A DNA stretch of 64,000 bases, taken from the NCBI GenBank assembly GCA_002099365.1, contig MSED01000002.1, positions 930,001 to 994,000 on the forward strand, written 5' to 3'. The translations under genes and the position numbers were made by a program. Positions 31,458-42,270 of this stretch are shown piece by piece; within the stretch, counting starts at the first letter, position 1, and every line of letters begins with the position of its first letter. The stretch comes from Phialophora verrucosa. Taxonomy: Eukaryota > Ascomycota > Eurotiomycetes > Chaetothyriales > Herpotrichiellaceae. The notes beneath the pieces are model-generated. The model did no database searches. It saw only the letters and a program-made list of their open reading frames with translations, and was not told where the DNA came from.

Positions 31458-33646
31458 ATGCCAACAACACCGAATGCTGCCGCCTGTAGACGAAGCGTGC
31501 TATCGTGCGTCAGGTGTCGGAAGAGGAAATCCAAGGTATATCATACCATTTGCTTGCTACGTGATTGAAGGAGCTAGTGAACCTCTGAAGCTATGGACCT
31601 TTACTAACATGAACATGTGCAAAGTGTGACAGACAGATACCGTCATGTTCTCAGTGCCTCGCAGTGGGCGCGGAATGCAGGGGCTTCAATTCAGCCCGCG
31701 GCGCTGCCATTCCGCGAAGTATCGTACACCATCTCGAGAATGAGATTGCCAACCTGGAGCTGAAATTGGCAGAAATGGGCTACCAGGAGGCCGAGACCCA
31801 GGAAGGGATCGATCCAAACGAGCCGTCAAGCACAAAACCTTCTGTCCTTGCTACCGCTGCTATGGTCGATGAGTCGCCGCAGATGTCCTCCTCGGAGACG
31901 GAGATCCGAGAGCAATACGTGGCGGTCGACCATGCGATGAGTAGTTCCACTGCGAATACACCCTTGCGCCATCGGAGAACATCGAGCACCCGGGACGCGA
32001 CCAAGGAGCGGGTGATTGCCAGCGCTGAAATCCAGTCAATGATCAATGCGACCTTGCCAGTCGGTCCATCGCTCACAGACGTTGTACGCCGAGTCCGGAT
32101 GGGTCTCACGCCGTCGCTGGTGCTCTCACCTGAGGCGAAGGAGCAGGCACAAAGTAAGACGCCAGCCCAGAATCACGATAGCGAGCCCGAGGCCGATGTG
32201 TCGATCTTGGCAAGCCTGCCGTCGCACGTTGTCCACACTTTGGTCAAGAAGTACGTGCAGCGTATGCTCCCCGTCCACCCGTTTCTCTACGAGCCGACGA
32301 TATGGGAACAGCTTGATCGCGTTCTCTTGAAGATTCCACGAGCTGAAGGAGGAGAGCCTTGTCAACAGACGGTAGGGCTCCACTACGACTTCCTCGTCAT
32401 CTACTTGATTCTTTCTGTGTCTACGACCTTGGGTAGTGCAAAGGTAGGGCAAGGCGCGCGGTGCATGGCCTTCTCCGAAGCGCTCTTCAAGGAAGGGATT
32501 CGTCACCTCTCGCAGAATGCGGCATATCCTTCAGACATGGCTTGGATCCAAGTCACGTTGCTCATTCTTCAGTACGCATCCATCAATCCAAAGCTAGGAA
32601 ATGTGTGGATCCTCAGCGGGTTCGCCATGCGCAATTGTCTCGAGCTGGGTCTGCATCGCGAAGTGTCGGAGAGTATGGGTCTGGACCCCTTGACTATCGA
32701 TTTACGCAGACGCATCTTTTGGGCCGCGTACTGTATGGATCGGTCCATTTGCGCGGCGCTCCAGAGACCCCTGTCCATTCCGGACCCGGCCATCGACACG
32801 AGCGTCATGTCAGTGCTCGAAGATCGGTGTATCACTTCACATGGGCTTGATCACCGGGGACAAGCAACCAAGAAATTGGCCATTCGATGGATAGAATATC
32901 GACGAGTGCAATCCACCATCATCGAAGTCCACTTCCAAGGCCGGCTGCTGGACCCCCGACAGACGTGGCAGGAGTGGCTGGCCGTAACAGAGCGACGACT
33001 GTGGGAATGGTATCAGTCCGATCTCCCGCATGACGGGTGGACCGAGTTCGCGTTGATGCACGGCTTGGTAATGTTGCACCGGCCCTCGTCCCGCGTACCC
33101 TTGCCATCTTCCACGAGCATGTCTACAGCTTTCGAGGCCGCCTGCTCATCGGCCAAGAGCTGCCGCTCGCAGATCCTGTCAGGATATTTCCCGCGCCCAT
33201 GGCTTGCGGCTCATCACACCTTCGAAATGGCCCTGGTGGTGCTGTTCTGTTTACGACACAACTTCGAGGCGATCGCGCTGCAATTCAGCCCCAATGAAAT
33301 CTTTGAGATGACAAAGCTGTTCACTTCAAACCTGCTGACCATCTCGAGCCAAGGCTGGACCGAAGTCTCGGAGTATGCAGCCATATACGAGAGACTGCTG
33401 AGCCCACTTCTCGATGCCATTTTCACGCGGTCTAGACCCGTCTCGACGGCGTATACACCGGAGCAGGAGGGGGAATTGGCGAGGCTGCTGTACCCCAGTC
33501 CCGCGCATCCCCAGGAGCTGCGGTTCGCGGATATAGGCTGTGCCGGTGCCATGGAGGATCTATTCTCGTTCGGTGCCGGGACTTTCGACTGGGATGACGA
33601 TCTGTTAGCTAACGACACGGACTCGTTCCCGTTAATGGTATTCTAG
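31458..33646 (+). CDS. Zn2Cys6 transcription factor with Fungal_trans domain, 699 aa
   Basis: Nuclear regulator. Exon 1 is 31458-31535 and exon 2 is 31625-33646; the 89-bp intron (31536-31624) splits the zinc cluster in phase 0. Spliced, the cluster reads SCVRCRKRKSK then CDRQIPSCSQCLAVGAEC, with Cys17, 20, 27, 34, 37 and 44 (CX2CX6CX6CX2CX6C). A coiled dimerisation helix follows (SIVHHLENEIANLELKLAEM). The homology region runs from about residue 230 (HTLVKKYVQRMLPVHPFLYE) through AWIQVTLLILQYASINPKLG and AMRNCLELGLHREVSES to LRRRIFWAAYCMDRSICAAL QRPLSIPD. It sits between the monooxygenase and the decarboxylase and is the prime candidate for local control of both (inference). Confidence 0.92.
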
Positions 33647-34029
33647 TGTGTCACGTTTGCCCTGGAATAGAGATTATACGTCCCAATAGCCCAGTCGGTG
33701 TTGCCGACATACGAGTAGAGTAGGTACGACCGTATACATGATGACGAGGGACCCTTCGTGTTCGAGCCACGAGATCGATCGAGCTCCACGACAAGACCCA
33801 GTGTGACAAGAGTGGATCCTGGCGATTTCCACATGTCGGAGATTGGCGCCGCATCTCTGTACAAAGGATGAGTGTAATCCTGACTGGCTGGCAAGGACAG
33901 GATCCATTGTTGCTGAGGTATGTATATCGGGGTCGACCGCCATGGGCCGTAGTCAAACAGGACCAGTTTGCTGTTCCAACATCGTCTAGTAAACCTGGAG
34001 ACCAAGTGGATTGGTTGACACAGCTGCAA
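33647..34029. other. Intergenic, promoter of the amidohydrolase
   Basis: About 380 bp. The frame of the amidohydrolase is open upstream to about 33868, but the conserved start (MERIDTHSHAIP) fixes the ATG at 34030. No other gene seen. Confidence 0.5.
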
Positions 34030-35154
34030 ATGGAGCGCATCGACACCCACAGCCATGCTATCCCGGCTCGATGGCGGCAACAATGTATGGATTTAGGTTA
34101 TGGCGATACTGACGGCATCTCGATGGTACAGGTAAGCAAACAAGCCACTGAAAGCGGGTTCTGTGTATCGGCGACTACCTCAGAAGAGATACTATACTGG
34201 CAAAGCAAGGACGACCGATTGGGCTGACTATGAACCAAACTCCAGGACTGGACCGTCGAGGCGCACCTGGCAACCATGGACAAGGCCAAGATCTCGAAGA
34301 GCATCTTGAGCATCACCTCGCCTGGCACGCACCTGAAGCCGGGGGACGACGCGTTTGCTCGCAAGCTGACTCGCGAAACCAACGAGGACCTCGCCGAGAT
34401 CTGTGCAGCGCACCCGGACCGATTCGCGTTCTTTGCAAGCCTGCCACTTCCGAGTGTTGAGGGCTCTCTCGCCGAGATCGACTATGCCTTGGACCACCTC
34501 GGAGCCGTGGGCTTCTCGGTCATGACGAACGCACACGGTGTGTACTTGGGCGATCCAGCGCTGGACAGGGTCTTCGAGAAGCTGAACGCGCGACGCGCCG
34601 TGGTTTTTATGCATCCGACCTGCTGTCGCGTGAATCTTCCAGTCGGCAACGGCGTTGCTCCTCAGGCGGTCGCCCCTCTGGCCCAGTATCCGCGACCCAT
34701 GCTCGAATTCCTCTTCGACACCACCCGTGCGGTCAGCAACCTGATCCTCTCCGGCACCGTGGCGCGATACCAGTCCATCACGTTCGTCGTCCCCCACTGC
34801 GGCGCCGCCTTGCCGCCCGTGATCGAGCGGTGTGTCGGGTACACGCCACGCACGGTCAGTCCCAGCATGCCCATCACCAGCGACGACGTCAAACACCTGT
34901 TCAAAACGCGCTTCTTCTTCGACCTCGCGGGTTACCCGTTCCCGGACCAGATCCATGGCCTGCTGCGCTTCACGGAGCCCTCCAGGCTCCTGTACGGGAC
35001 GGACTATCCCTTTTACAAAGCCGAGGCGGTGTATCGGCTGGGCGGGATCATGGAGCAGCGGGTGCCGGAGATATTTGACGACGAGACGAGGAAGGGGATC
35101 TTTGGCGCGAACGCGCGAAGGCTGCTGTGGCCTAAATTAAAAAGCCATGCTTAG
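34030..35154 (+). CDS. Amidohydrolase-2 family decarboxylase (ACMSD / 6-methylsalicylate decarboxylase-like), 336 aa
   Basis: Metal-dependent non-oxidative decarboxylase of the ACMSD group, which also includes gamma-resorcylate, 2,3-dihydroxybenzoate, isoorotate and 6-methylsalicylate decarboxylases. Exon 1 is 34030-34131 and exon 2 is 34246-35154; the 114-bp intron (GTAAGC-CAG) is phase 0. Metal ligands and active-site residues are visible: His7 and His9 in IDTHSHAIP, His157 in VVFMHPT, His218 in FVVPHCGAALPP and Asp287 in LLYGTDYPFYKAE. The block KSILSITSPGTHLKPGDDAF with ASLPLPSVEGSLAEIDYALD most resembles 6-methylsalicylate decarboxylases as I know them. With the upstream monooxygenase it could remove the carboxylate of a hydroxylated aromatic acid. 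Substrate is not proven. Confidence 0.9.
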
Positions 35155-35970
35155 AAGTTAAGTAGACCAGGACAATTTATTGACGCGTTGGACACCATTT
35201 TACCCTCTCACGCACGGGAGGTTGAGAATTTCCATGTGTCCAAGGCAGAAAATCACAACATATGGTTCTGTAATCATTCTGCAATTTTGAGACGCGTCTC
35301 GCAGGGGAGAGATGCAGGAGGAAGGAATAACCAGCCAGAAAATGGCATGCTCGAGCTGTGGAGCCACACAGGAATCTATCATAGATTCCAAGCTCAAAGT
35401 TCAGCAGAAAAACCGAGAGCACCTCGTGCGACAGGGGCCCATCACAACGCGCTGATACCATAATTATCTGCGGTAATGAACCCCCAGTACTGGCCATAGT
35501 GATATAAAGGGTCGTGTTGCTGGTAATCCGTATCGCAGATTGCAGCCCTCAACGCTGTGCTGATACATCATGTGTTGAGCAGGGGAGTGAACTTCGGGAA
35601 CATATCCTACTCCATAGCAGAGAAGGATGTGTTAATGAAATGGGGTTCAGTGCTCAAATCAAGAGAGATGCTCCTTGTCACTCAGCGCCGGGGACATTTG
35701 CATTTCTTCAGAGATGACATTTCGAAAGAGTAACTAGAAGATACCGTATTAGTCTTCCATTTCACAGTCAGAGGGGTCAATGTGCAAAAGCGAGCTTATG
35801 TAAGGCGGCAAGGCTGCATTCTTCCAAACGAGGCTGGATGTTTTGTTGCTTCCACCAATCAGACCAATTCGAGAGCGGGAGTCATAAATCTTCTGCGGCG
35901 GTCCATTGACTCAACCGACTCATTTAAGAACCTCTACCACTCCCAGGTTTTGTGCTGAAACCCAGCGAAC
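35155..35970. other. Intergenic, promoter of ILS1
   Basis: About 815 bp without a recognised exon. Both flanking genes are plus strand. No obvious upstream ORF was prioritised. Confidence 0.5.
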
Positions 35971-38900
35971 ATGGCGGTCGACTTCTCTGCCGAAGAGGCT
36001 AAGACTCTCAAACGCTGGAGAGAAATCGACGCCTTTCAGACCCAGCTGCGTCTGTCGAAAGGAAACAAGCCGTACACATTCTACGATGGCCCCCCATTTG
36101 CGACCGGCCTCCCCCACTATGGCCACTTGCTGGCTTCCACCATAAAGGACATCATCCCGAGGTACTGGTCAATGAAGGGCTTCTACGTGGAGAGAAGGTT
36201 TGGTTGGGACACGCATGGCCTGCCAATTGAGTACGAGATTGACAAGAAATTCAACATATCTGGCCCCGCGGCAGTCAAAGAGATGGGAATTGCCAAATAC
36301 AATGCCGAATGCAAGGCGATTGTCATGAGATTCGCAACGGAATGGAGAGAGACCATTGACCGACTGGGCCGGTGGATCGATTTCGACAACGATTACAAGA
36401 CCATGAATCCCACCTTCATGGAGTCGGTCTGGTGGACGTTCAAGCAGTTATTCGACCAGGGCCAAGTCTACCGCAGTTACAGGGTCATGCCCTTCTCGAC
36501 AGCGCTGAGCACACCCCTCAGTCAGCATGAAGCTCAGTCGAACTACAAAGACGCACAAGACCCGGCGGTTGTGGTTGCATTCCCGCTTGTGGAGGATCCA
36601 GAGACCAGTCTGCTGGCATGGACAACTACACCGTGGACGCTGCCCTCGAACATTGGCTTGGCTGTCAATGCTGACTTCGAGTATATCAAGTTCCTCGATC
36701 AAGAGTCAGGCCGTCAATTCATCATGCTTGAGTCATTGTTACGGACACTGTACAAGGACCCCAAGAAGGCCAAGTTCAAGATCCTGCAGAAACTAAAGGG
36801 TTCCGACCTCAAGGGCAAGCAATACCTCCCACCCTTCGACTATTTCTACAACCAATTCAAGGACCGTGCCTTCAGAGTTTTAAATGCCAGCTATGTTACA
36901 GCCGAAGACGGTACTGGCATTGTTCACCAAGCACCGGCATTTGGCGAAGAGGATTTCCGCGTCGCCATGGAGAATGGCATCATCAGCCACGACTATCTTC
37001 CTCCCAATCCTGTGGACGAGACGGGAAAATTCACCAAGGAAGTGACGGACTTTGCGGGTCAACATGTGAAGGAGGCAGACAAGCACATCATCAAGCATCT
37101 GAAAGGCACTGGCCGCGTGATTCGAGATAGCCAGATAACCCATCAATACCCCTTCTGCTGGCGGTCGGATACTCCTCTCATCTATCGCGCAGTATCGGGC
37201 TGGTTTGTCAATATCGCCGGCAATAACAAAGTGCCGAGCATCATCCCAGACATGCTCGATGGGATTGCAAAATCACATTGGGTTCCTAATTTCGTCAAGG
37301 AGAAGCGGTTCGCTGAGTGGATCAAGAATGCTCGCGATTGGAATATCTCCAGAAATCGGTACTGGGGTACGCCAATTCCGCTGTGGGCGAATGAAGACTA
37401 TTCCGAAGTCATTGCCATTGGAAGCATAGAGGAGCTGAAGAAACTCAGCGGGTACACCGGCGAAATCAATGACCTCCACCGTGACAAAGTCGACGACATC
37501 ACCATCCCGAGCCAGAAAGGTAACGGGACCTTACGGAGGGTGGAGGAAGTATTCGACTGTTGGTTCGAGTCAGGATCCATGCCCTACGCCTCAGCACATT
37601 ACCCATTCGAAAACTCGGACTATTTTGAAGCTACATTTCCTGGTGACTTCATTGCCGAAGGTCTTGATCAAACTCGAGGTTGGTTTTATACCCTCGTCAT
37701 TTTGGGCATCCATCTCAAGAAGATGCTGCCCTTCAAGAACTGCGTCGTCAACGGTATCGTGCTGGCTGAGGATGGCAAGAAGATGTCAAAGCGTCTCAAG
37801 AATTACCCTGATCCTACCACCGTCATCGACAAGTATGGTGCCGATGCTCTGCGATTGTACATGATAAATTCTCCTGTTGTACGAGCTGAACCCCTGAGGT
37901 TCAAAGAAGCCGGAGTCAAGGAAATTGTGGCCAAGGTGTTGTTGCCTCTGTGGAACAGCTACAAGTTCTTTGAGGGTCAGGTGGAGCTCTTGAAGAAGGT
38001 CGAGAACATCGACTACGTCTTTGACCCAAAGGCGGAAACGACCAACACGAATGTGATGGACAAATGGATACTGGCCAGCACTCAGTCGTTGTTGAAATAC
38101 ATCAACGAGGAGATGGCAGCCTATCGACTGTATACCGTCGTGCCAGGCTTGCTCAACTTGATTGATGAGACGACAAACTGGTACATTCGGTTCAACCGAA
38201 AGCGACTCAAGGGCGAGCTGGGTGTTAATGACACTCTGCACGCGCTCAACACCCTCTTCGATGTCCTGTACACTCTTGTTCGAGGACTAGCACCTTTCAC
38301 GCCCTTTATCGCCGACCTCATATACTCGAAACTCCTTCCCTTCATCCCGAAATCACTGTACAGCGAAGACATGCGAAGTGTACACTTCCTGGCATTCCCC
38401 GAAGTCCGACAGGAGCTGTTTGACACCGTCGTCGAGAGGCGAGTCGGCCGAATGCAGAAAGTCATCGAACTAGCCCGGCAGTCGCGCGAGCGAAGAACCG
38501 TTGGGCTCAAAACGCCCCTGAAGACTTTGGTCGTCATCCACAAAGATCAACAGTATCTCGATGACGTCAAGTCTCTGGAGGGCTACATCACCGAAGAACT
38601 CAACGTGCGCGACCTCGTCCTTTCCTCTGACGAAGAGAAGTACAATGTCCAATACAGCGTGACAGCAGACTGGCCCGTGCTTGGCAAGAAACTGAAGAAG
38701 GACGTGCAAAAGGTCAAGAAAGCGCTCCCAGACGTGACGAGCAATGATTGCAAGACATATCTCTCTGAAGGCAAGCTTCAAGTGGCCGGAATCGAACTAG
38801 TCGAAGGTGACCTTGTTGTGAGACGCAACCTCAAGGAGTCCGAAGGTTCCAAGGACCAGGAGACCAACACAGACAATGATGTTCTCACGATCCTCGACGT

Positions 38901-39231
38901 GGCTCTTCACCCGGAACTCGCGCAAGAAGGTCTTGCTCGTGAAATCATCAATCGAGTACAGCAGCTTCGCAAGAAGGCGAACCTCAAGCCGACCGACGAT
39001 GTGAAGATGGAATACAAGGTGCAGGAGGATCCGGATGAGATCGGGCTAGAGAAGGTGTTCGAGACTCAGGCAGGTTACATCGAAAAGGCGTTACGACGGC
39101 CCGTTGACAAGCACGTCGTCACGGAGATGGACGGGGTGATCGCGAATGGTGACAAGAAGGAGGACATCATTGTGGAAGAGGTACAAGAGGTGAACAAGGC
39201 GACCTTCCTACTGAGACTGCTGAAGCTCTGA
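35971..39231 (+). CDS. ILS1: Isoleucyl-tRNA synthetase, cytoplasmic, 1086 aa
   Basis: Class Ia synthetase charging cytosolic tRNA-Ile. Single long exon. The HIGH motif appears as HYGH at 49-52 within YDGPPFATGLPHYGHLL, and the KMSKR loop is intact at 604-608. The editing (CP1) domain is present, with LAWTTTPWTLPSNIGLAVNA and DGTGIVHQAPAFGEEDF. The WW(Y)F region FDCWFESGSMPYASAHYPFE and the tRNA anticodon-binding domain (LIDETTNWYIRFNRKRLKGE) follow. The length matches eukaryotic cytosolic IleRS and there is no presequence. It ends 170 bp from the stop of a convergent small mitochondrial gene. Confidence 0.97.
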   Translation: MAVDFSAEEAKTLKRWREIDAFQTQLRLSKGNKPYTFYDGPPFATGLPHYGHLLASTIKDIIPRYWSMKGFYVERRFGWDTHGLPIEYEIDKKFNISGPAAVKEMGIAKYNAECKAIVMRFATEWRETIDRLGRWIDFDNDYKTMNPTFMESVWWTFKQLFDQGQVYRSYRVMPFSTALSTPLSQHEAQSNYKDAQDPAVVVAFPLVEDPETSLLAWTTTPWTLPSNIGLAVNADFEYIKFLDQESGRQFIMLESLLRTLYKDPKKAKFKILQKLKGSDLKGKQYLPPFDYFYNQFKDRAFRVLNASYVTAEDGTGIVHQAPAFGEEDFRVAMENGIISHDYLPPNPVDETGKFTKEVTDFAGQHVKEADKHIIKHLKGTGRVIRDSQITHQYPFCWRSDTPLIYRAVSGWFVNIAGNNKVPSIIPDMLDGIAKSHWVPNFVKEKRFAEWIKNARDWNISRNRYWGTPIPLWANEDYSEVIAIGSIEELKKLSGYTGEINDLHRDKVDDITIPSQKGNGTLRRVEEVFDCWFESGSMPYASAHYPFENSDYFEATFPGDFIAEGLDQTRGWFYTLVILGIHLKKMLPFKNCVVNGIVLAEDGKKMSKRLKNYPDPTTVIDKYGADALRLYMINSPVVRAEPLRFKEAGVKEIVAKVLLPLWNSYKFFEGQVELLKKVENIDYVFDPKAETTNTNVMDKWILASTQSLLKYINEEMAAYRLYTVVPGLLNLIDETTNWYIRFNRKRLKGELGVNDTLHALNTLFDVLYTLVRGLAPFTPFIADLIYSKLLPFIPKSLYSEDMRSVHFLAFPEVRQELFDTVVERRVGRMQKVIELARQSRERRTVGLKTPLKTLVVIHKDQQYLDDVKSLEGYITEELNVRDLVLSSDEEKYNVQYSVTADWPVLGKKLKKDVQKVKKALPDVTSNDCKTYLSEGKLQVAGIELVEGDLVVRRNLKESEGSKDQETNTDNDVLTILDVALHPELAQEGLAREIINRVQQLRKKANLKPTDDVKMEYKVQEDPDEIGLEKVFETQAGYIEKALRRPVDKHVVTEMDGVIANGDKKEDIIVEEVQEVNKATFLLRLLKL

Positions 39232-39373
39232 GGCTCTCGAGCATAACGTCATGAATAGTGCACGAAAGATGAAAGGGATGACTGCGGATAAGACATAGAT
39301 TGTCCTCCAAGCGAGATCTGTCGGTATGAGCCTGTAACTCAGGCTAATTCAGGGAAGATGAATATGGAGGAAA

Positions 39374-39408
39374 GTTCGTGTCGTGTCGTGTCGTGTCACG
39401 TCACGACT
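39374..39408. repeat. TCGTG pentamer tandem repeat with inverted end
   Basis: Four to five TCGTG units (about 39375-39396) are followed by the inverted unit CACG twice, giving a partial hairpin. It lies between two convergent stop codons and overlaps the last codons of the twin-CX9C gene. Confidence 0.7.
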
Positions 39409-39864
39409 TCCTTGCATGCCTCTGTGATAGAAAGAAGAGTTAACTAGATGCAAAGCGAAGAGCGAGTAGGATTAGGATTAAGAAAGAAACGCGCGAAATG
39501 CAGAAGAAGACGAAGAAGACATGGAACCCAAGATGCGTCTGTCTCTTGTGCAGAATGGAAGTTCGACGGAATAAGATAGGATGGCACCAAGCGAGCCAAC
39601 TCACGAGATAACAATCCTTCAACTTGATGAACTCTTTCGCGCACATGTCCTGGTAGGTGGATTGGTAGTCCTTCAAGATACATTGCCCGTACGCGGCGGC
39701 CTGTGTTCGGCAAGGAGAGAATACATTAGCATTTGCACTCTTCATTCATTCGTTTTATTAGGGGTGGACGGTGACGCAATGATTGAACGTACCTCGATCG
39801 AACACTTTGCTGTGGCGGCGGCGAACTTCTCGATCGGTCTGGTGTGGCCGGAGAGGGTGGGCAT
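39401..39864 (-). CDS. Twin CX9C mitochondrial intermembrane-space protein, NDUFAF8-like, 62 aa
   Basis: Small CHCH-type protein imported by the Mia40 relay. Its pattern resembles the complex I assembly factor NDUFAF8. Three exons: 39864-39793, 39700-39605 and 39421-39401; introns are 92 and 183 bp. The first splice creates the motif: Cys21-X9-Cys31 (CSIEAAAYGQC) spans the junction, and Cys44-X9-Cys54 (CAKEFIKLKDC) lies in exon 2. The start MPTLSGHTRPIEKFAAATAK is typical. The donor of intron 2 is GTGAGT. The 7-codon last exon (RHARKS and stop) is the least certain part; reading into intron 2 instead would add a hydrophobic tail unusual for this family. It is convergent with ILS1. Confidence 0.78.
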
Positions 39865-42270
39865 GGTGGGCTGAAAGTGTGGTGGGTGAGGTCCTTTGTA
39901 AGTCTTTGCGGGAGGAAGGTTGAAGAGCCGGTGATTTCGGAGGAAGAAGGTTAAAACCTCGTGATACTATTCTTTCCAGGAGTAAGGTTCAGAATCCGGG
40001 GATGTCTCCGTAGTGCTAAGGCCAATCGATGTATGTAACGGGTGATCACATCTTGGGGATGGAAGGTTTGAGCTGGGAAGGACAGGAAGTCGTCGAGATG
40101 ACGAGGTACATACGGAATATATTTCTGGATGGAGTTTGCACTCGAGGACGGTCAGATGAAGGAAAATGTCGTTGTGGGAGAGTGCTTCACCGTATTTCCC
40201 GTGGTGGATTGGGCGGAGCACACGCAGATCACAAGCCTTTATTACTCATCATCGTTTTCGCAATAAGGCCATCCATCCTGGTAGATGCGACTCCCGCATT
40301 CTTTGCTTCCTGCCTCCCAACTTGCCTGTCTAATGTTAACGAATAGCGGATCTACGCTGTTAATTCACAACTACTGATACTGTGGCTAGCCTATGCAAGG
40401 CGTCGAGCGTGCATCGCAGACACATCGGGCCTGACCAACTCTGCTTTCCTCACATTGCCCCGTCATGGCGCCTAGACATACTTCACGTGGTCGGAGTTGA
40501 TCGGTGAGACAGCTACCTTGGAGAAAAGACCGTGGCGACCTGGAGCCATTACTTCGCCAAACGTTTTAGCCCAGGGTGCTGATCCAGGCTGTAGGGCCAA
40601 CGAGGGATCAGCTCACCCGCCGTGGACGCGTCTCGGTGCCACCGGAGGATCTTCTCCTGTGCCGGTAGGTGGAATGAGTGCTCGCGGATTGGAAGTCTCT
40701 TCCGCTCATCTGAACGCTTCTACACATGCCCCTGCTTGCTCTTCTGCCAATGGAAGGCCCCGATGATCCCGAACTCGAACTTTGACACTGAATGGGCGAG
40801 TCAGTTGGGGATGGAGAAGCGATCCCCGTCGATGAACATTTATCAGCTGAGGAATGGAGGCTTCTTCGTACCTAACGGCGGATAATTTCATCTGGAAATT
40901 CAGTCCGACGCATGCACTGCAATCAAGTCCGCCCAATGGTGACAGATCCATGGCTGGGGAACGAACCAAGAGCATTCTCAGATGGACGACAGGTGCTGAT
41001 CGCAAGGAGCAGCGGCATCGCCAAGTCGGCCCGTTTCTTTGACTATCCTCCTGGCCACGTAACACTTCAATGCTGGGTCGTTGCGGTTACCGAACTGCTG
41101 CGGACAGGCTGCGCAGACGCACTGGGTCTCTCAAGGTTCTTTGGCGATCGCCGGAGACCAAATCCATTACCGACACCAAAATCCATGAAGGCGTAGTGGG
41201 AACCACGGGCAAGCACTCTTGATACCGGGCCCAACGTCTGCCCTCCCCTTTCAGACGGGCTTCGCAAAACACTTTGTCTTAAAGTTGCGCCTCCTTCGAT
41301 CCTACTCACCATCCCAGTCACCCCATTTCCCGGCCGTCTTCCGCCCCGAGCCAATTGACAGTAATATTAACAGCGGTGAACACTCCTTCGTGGCGGGAAT
41401 AATATCCCTAACAAAGTTTGCTCGTATTCCTCGACCGATTCAGCCCGAGATGTTCCGGTCGTTTGCGGTGTGTGCAGAGACTCGCTCTGGCGCCAGAGTG
41501 TTTGGAAACCGAAAAGAGACAGTGTTGCGTAGGAACATGAAACTACTTGTTTCTAACCTCGATCAAGTCCAGCTTGATGACCTTTGTCTTCGGATTGTGG
41601 GAATCTGTGGACCCACCTGGAGTATATTCTCTGTCCATGGCGCACGCCTAGAACCTTACGTCCGAGGGCACTCGCTTGTCTGAAGTGTGGTACCACCTTA
41701 TTAATCGCCAAGGATCCTTCCATCCATGCACGTCGAGGCGCAGGTACGGTATAACTTTCTAGGCAAGCCAATCAGCAAGTCAGCTTCGCCATCAAGCTCG
41801 TGCGCCAGACACTTTAGAAGATGAGGCTTAAACGTTCAACAGGACTTTTGTCCAACGCCCGGCCGAGACGCTTTGTGAGGAACGACACAAGCGTCCAAGT
41901 TTATCGCCTCCTTACTCCTCCACTTTGCTGACAGCGATGATGAGGCGGTATGGCTTCTGTCGCTACTAGTCGTCCTGAAGGCGAATTCGTGCCAAAGAGA
42001 CACAGAAGCATCGAGTGGAGATGGCAAACCAGGGCGAAGCAAGTCCACCCATCGCTAATTACAGAATTCTCGAAACAGAATGTGATACGGAGAGTAGACT
42101 GGAGTCGAGCCGCGGCGAAATGAAGTGCAAAATGCACCTTGTGCAGAGGATTGAATTGACATAAGAGTCTCATCGACGCCATGAGATCGGACCTGCACAC
42201 TCACATTTCCAACACACCGGCTTCAAGTCTCCGACCCCATTCAGATCCAAACACACATATCCGAATAGCA
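39865..42270. other. Intergenic, 2.4 kb without a supported gene
   Basis: Several open frames of 90-150 codons exist (for example 41219-41683 plus and 40706-41065 minus). They have no recognisable motif, biased composition and no splice support. It holds the promoters of the CX9C gene and the secreted protein. Confidence 0.45.

Noticed and set aside
41219..41683. 154-codon plus-strand open frame
   Set aside because: No motif or codon bias resembling the neighbours; likely chance.
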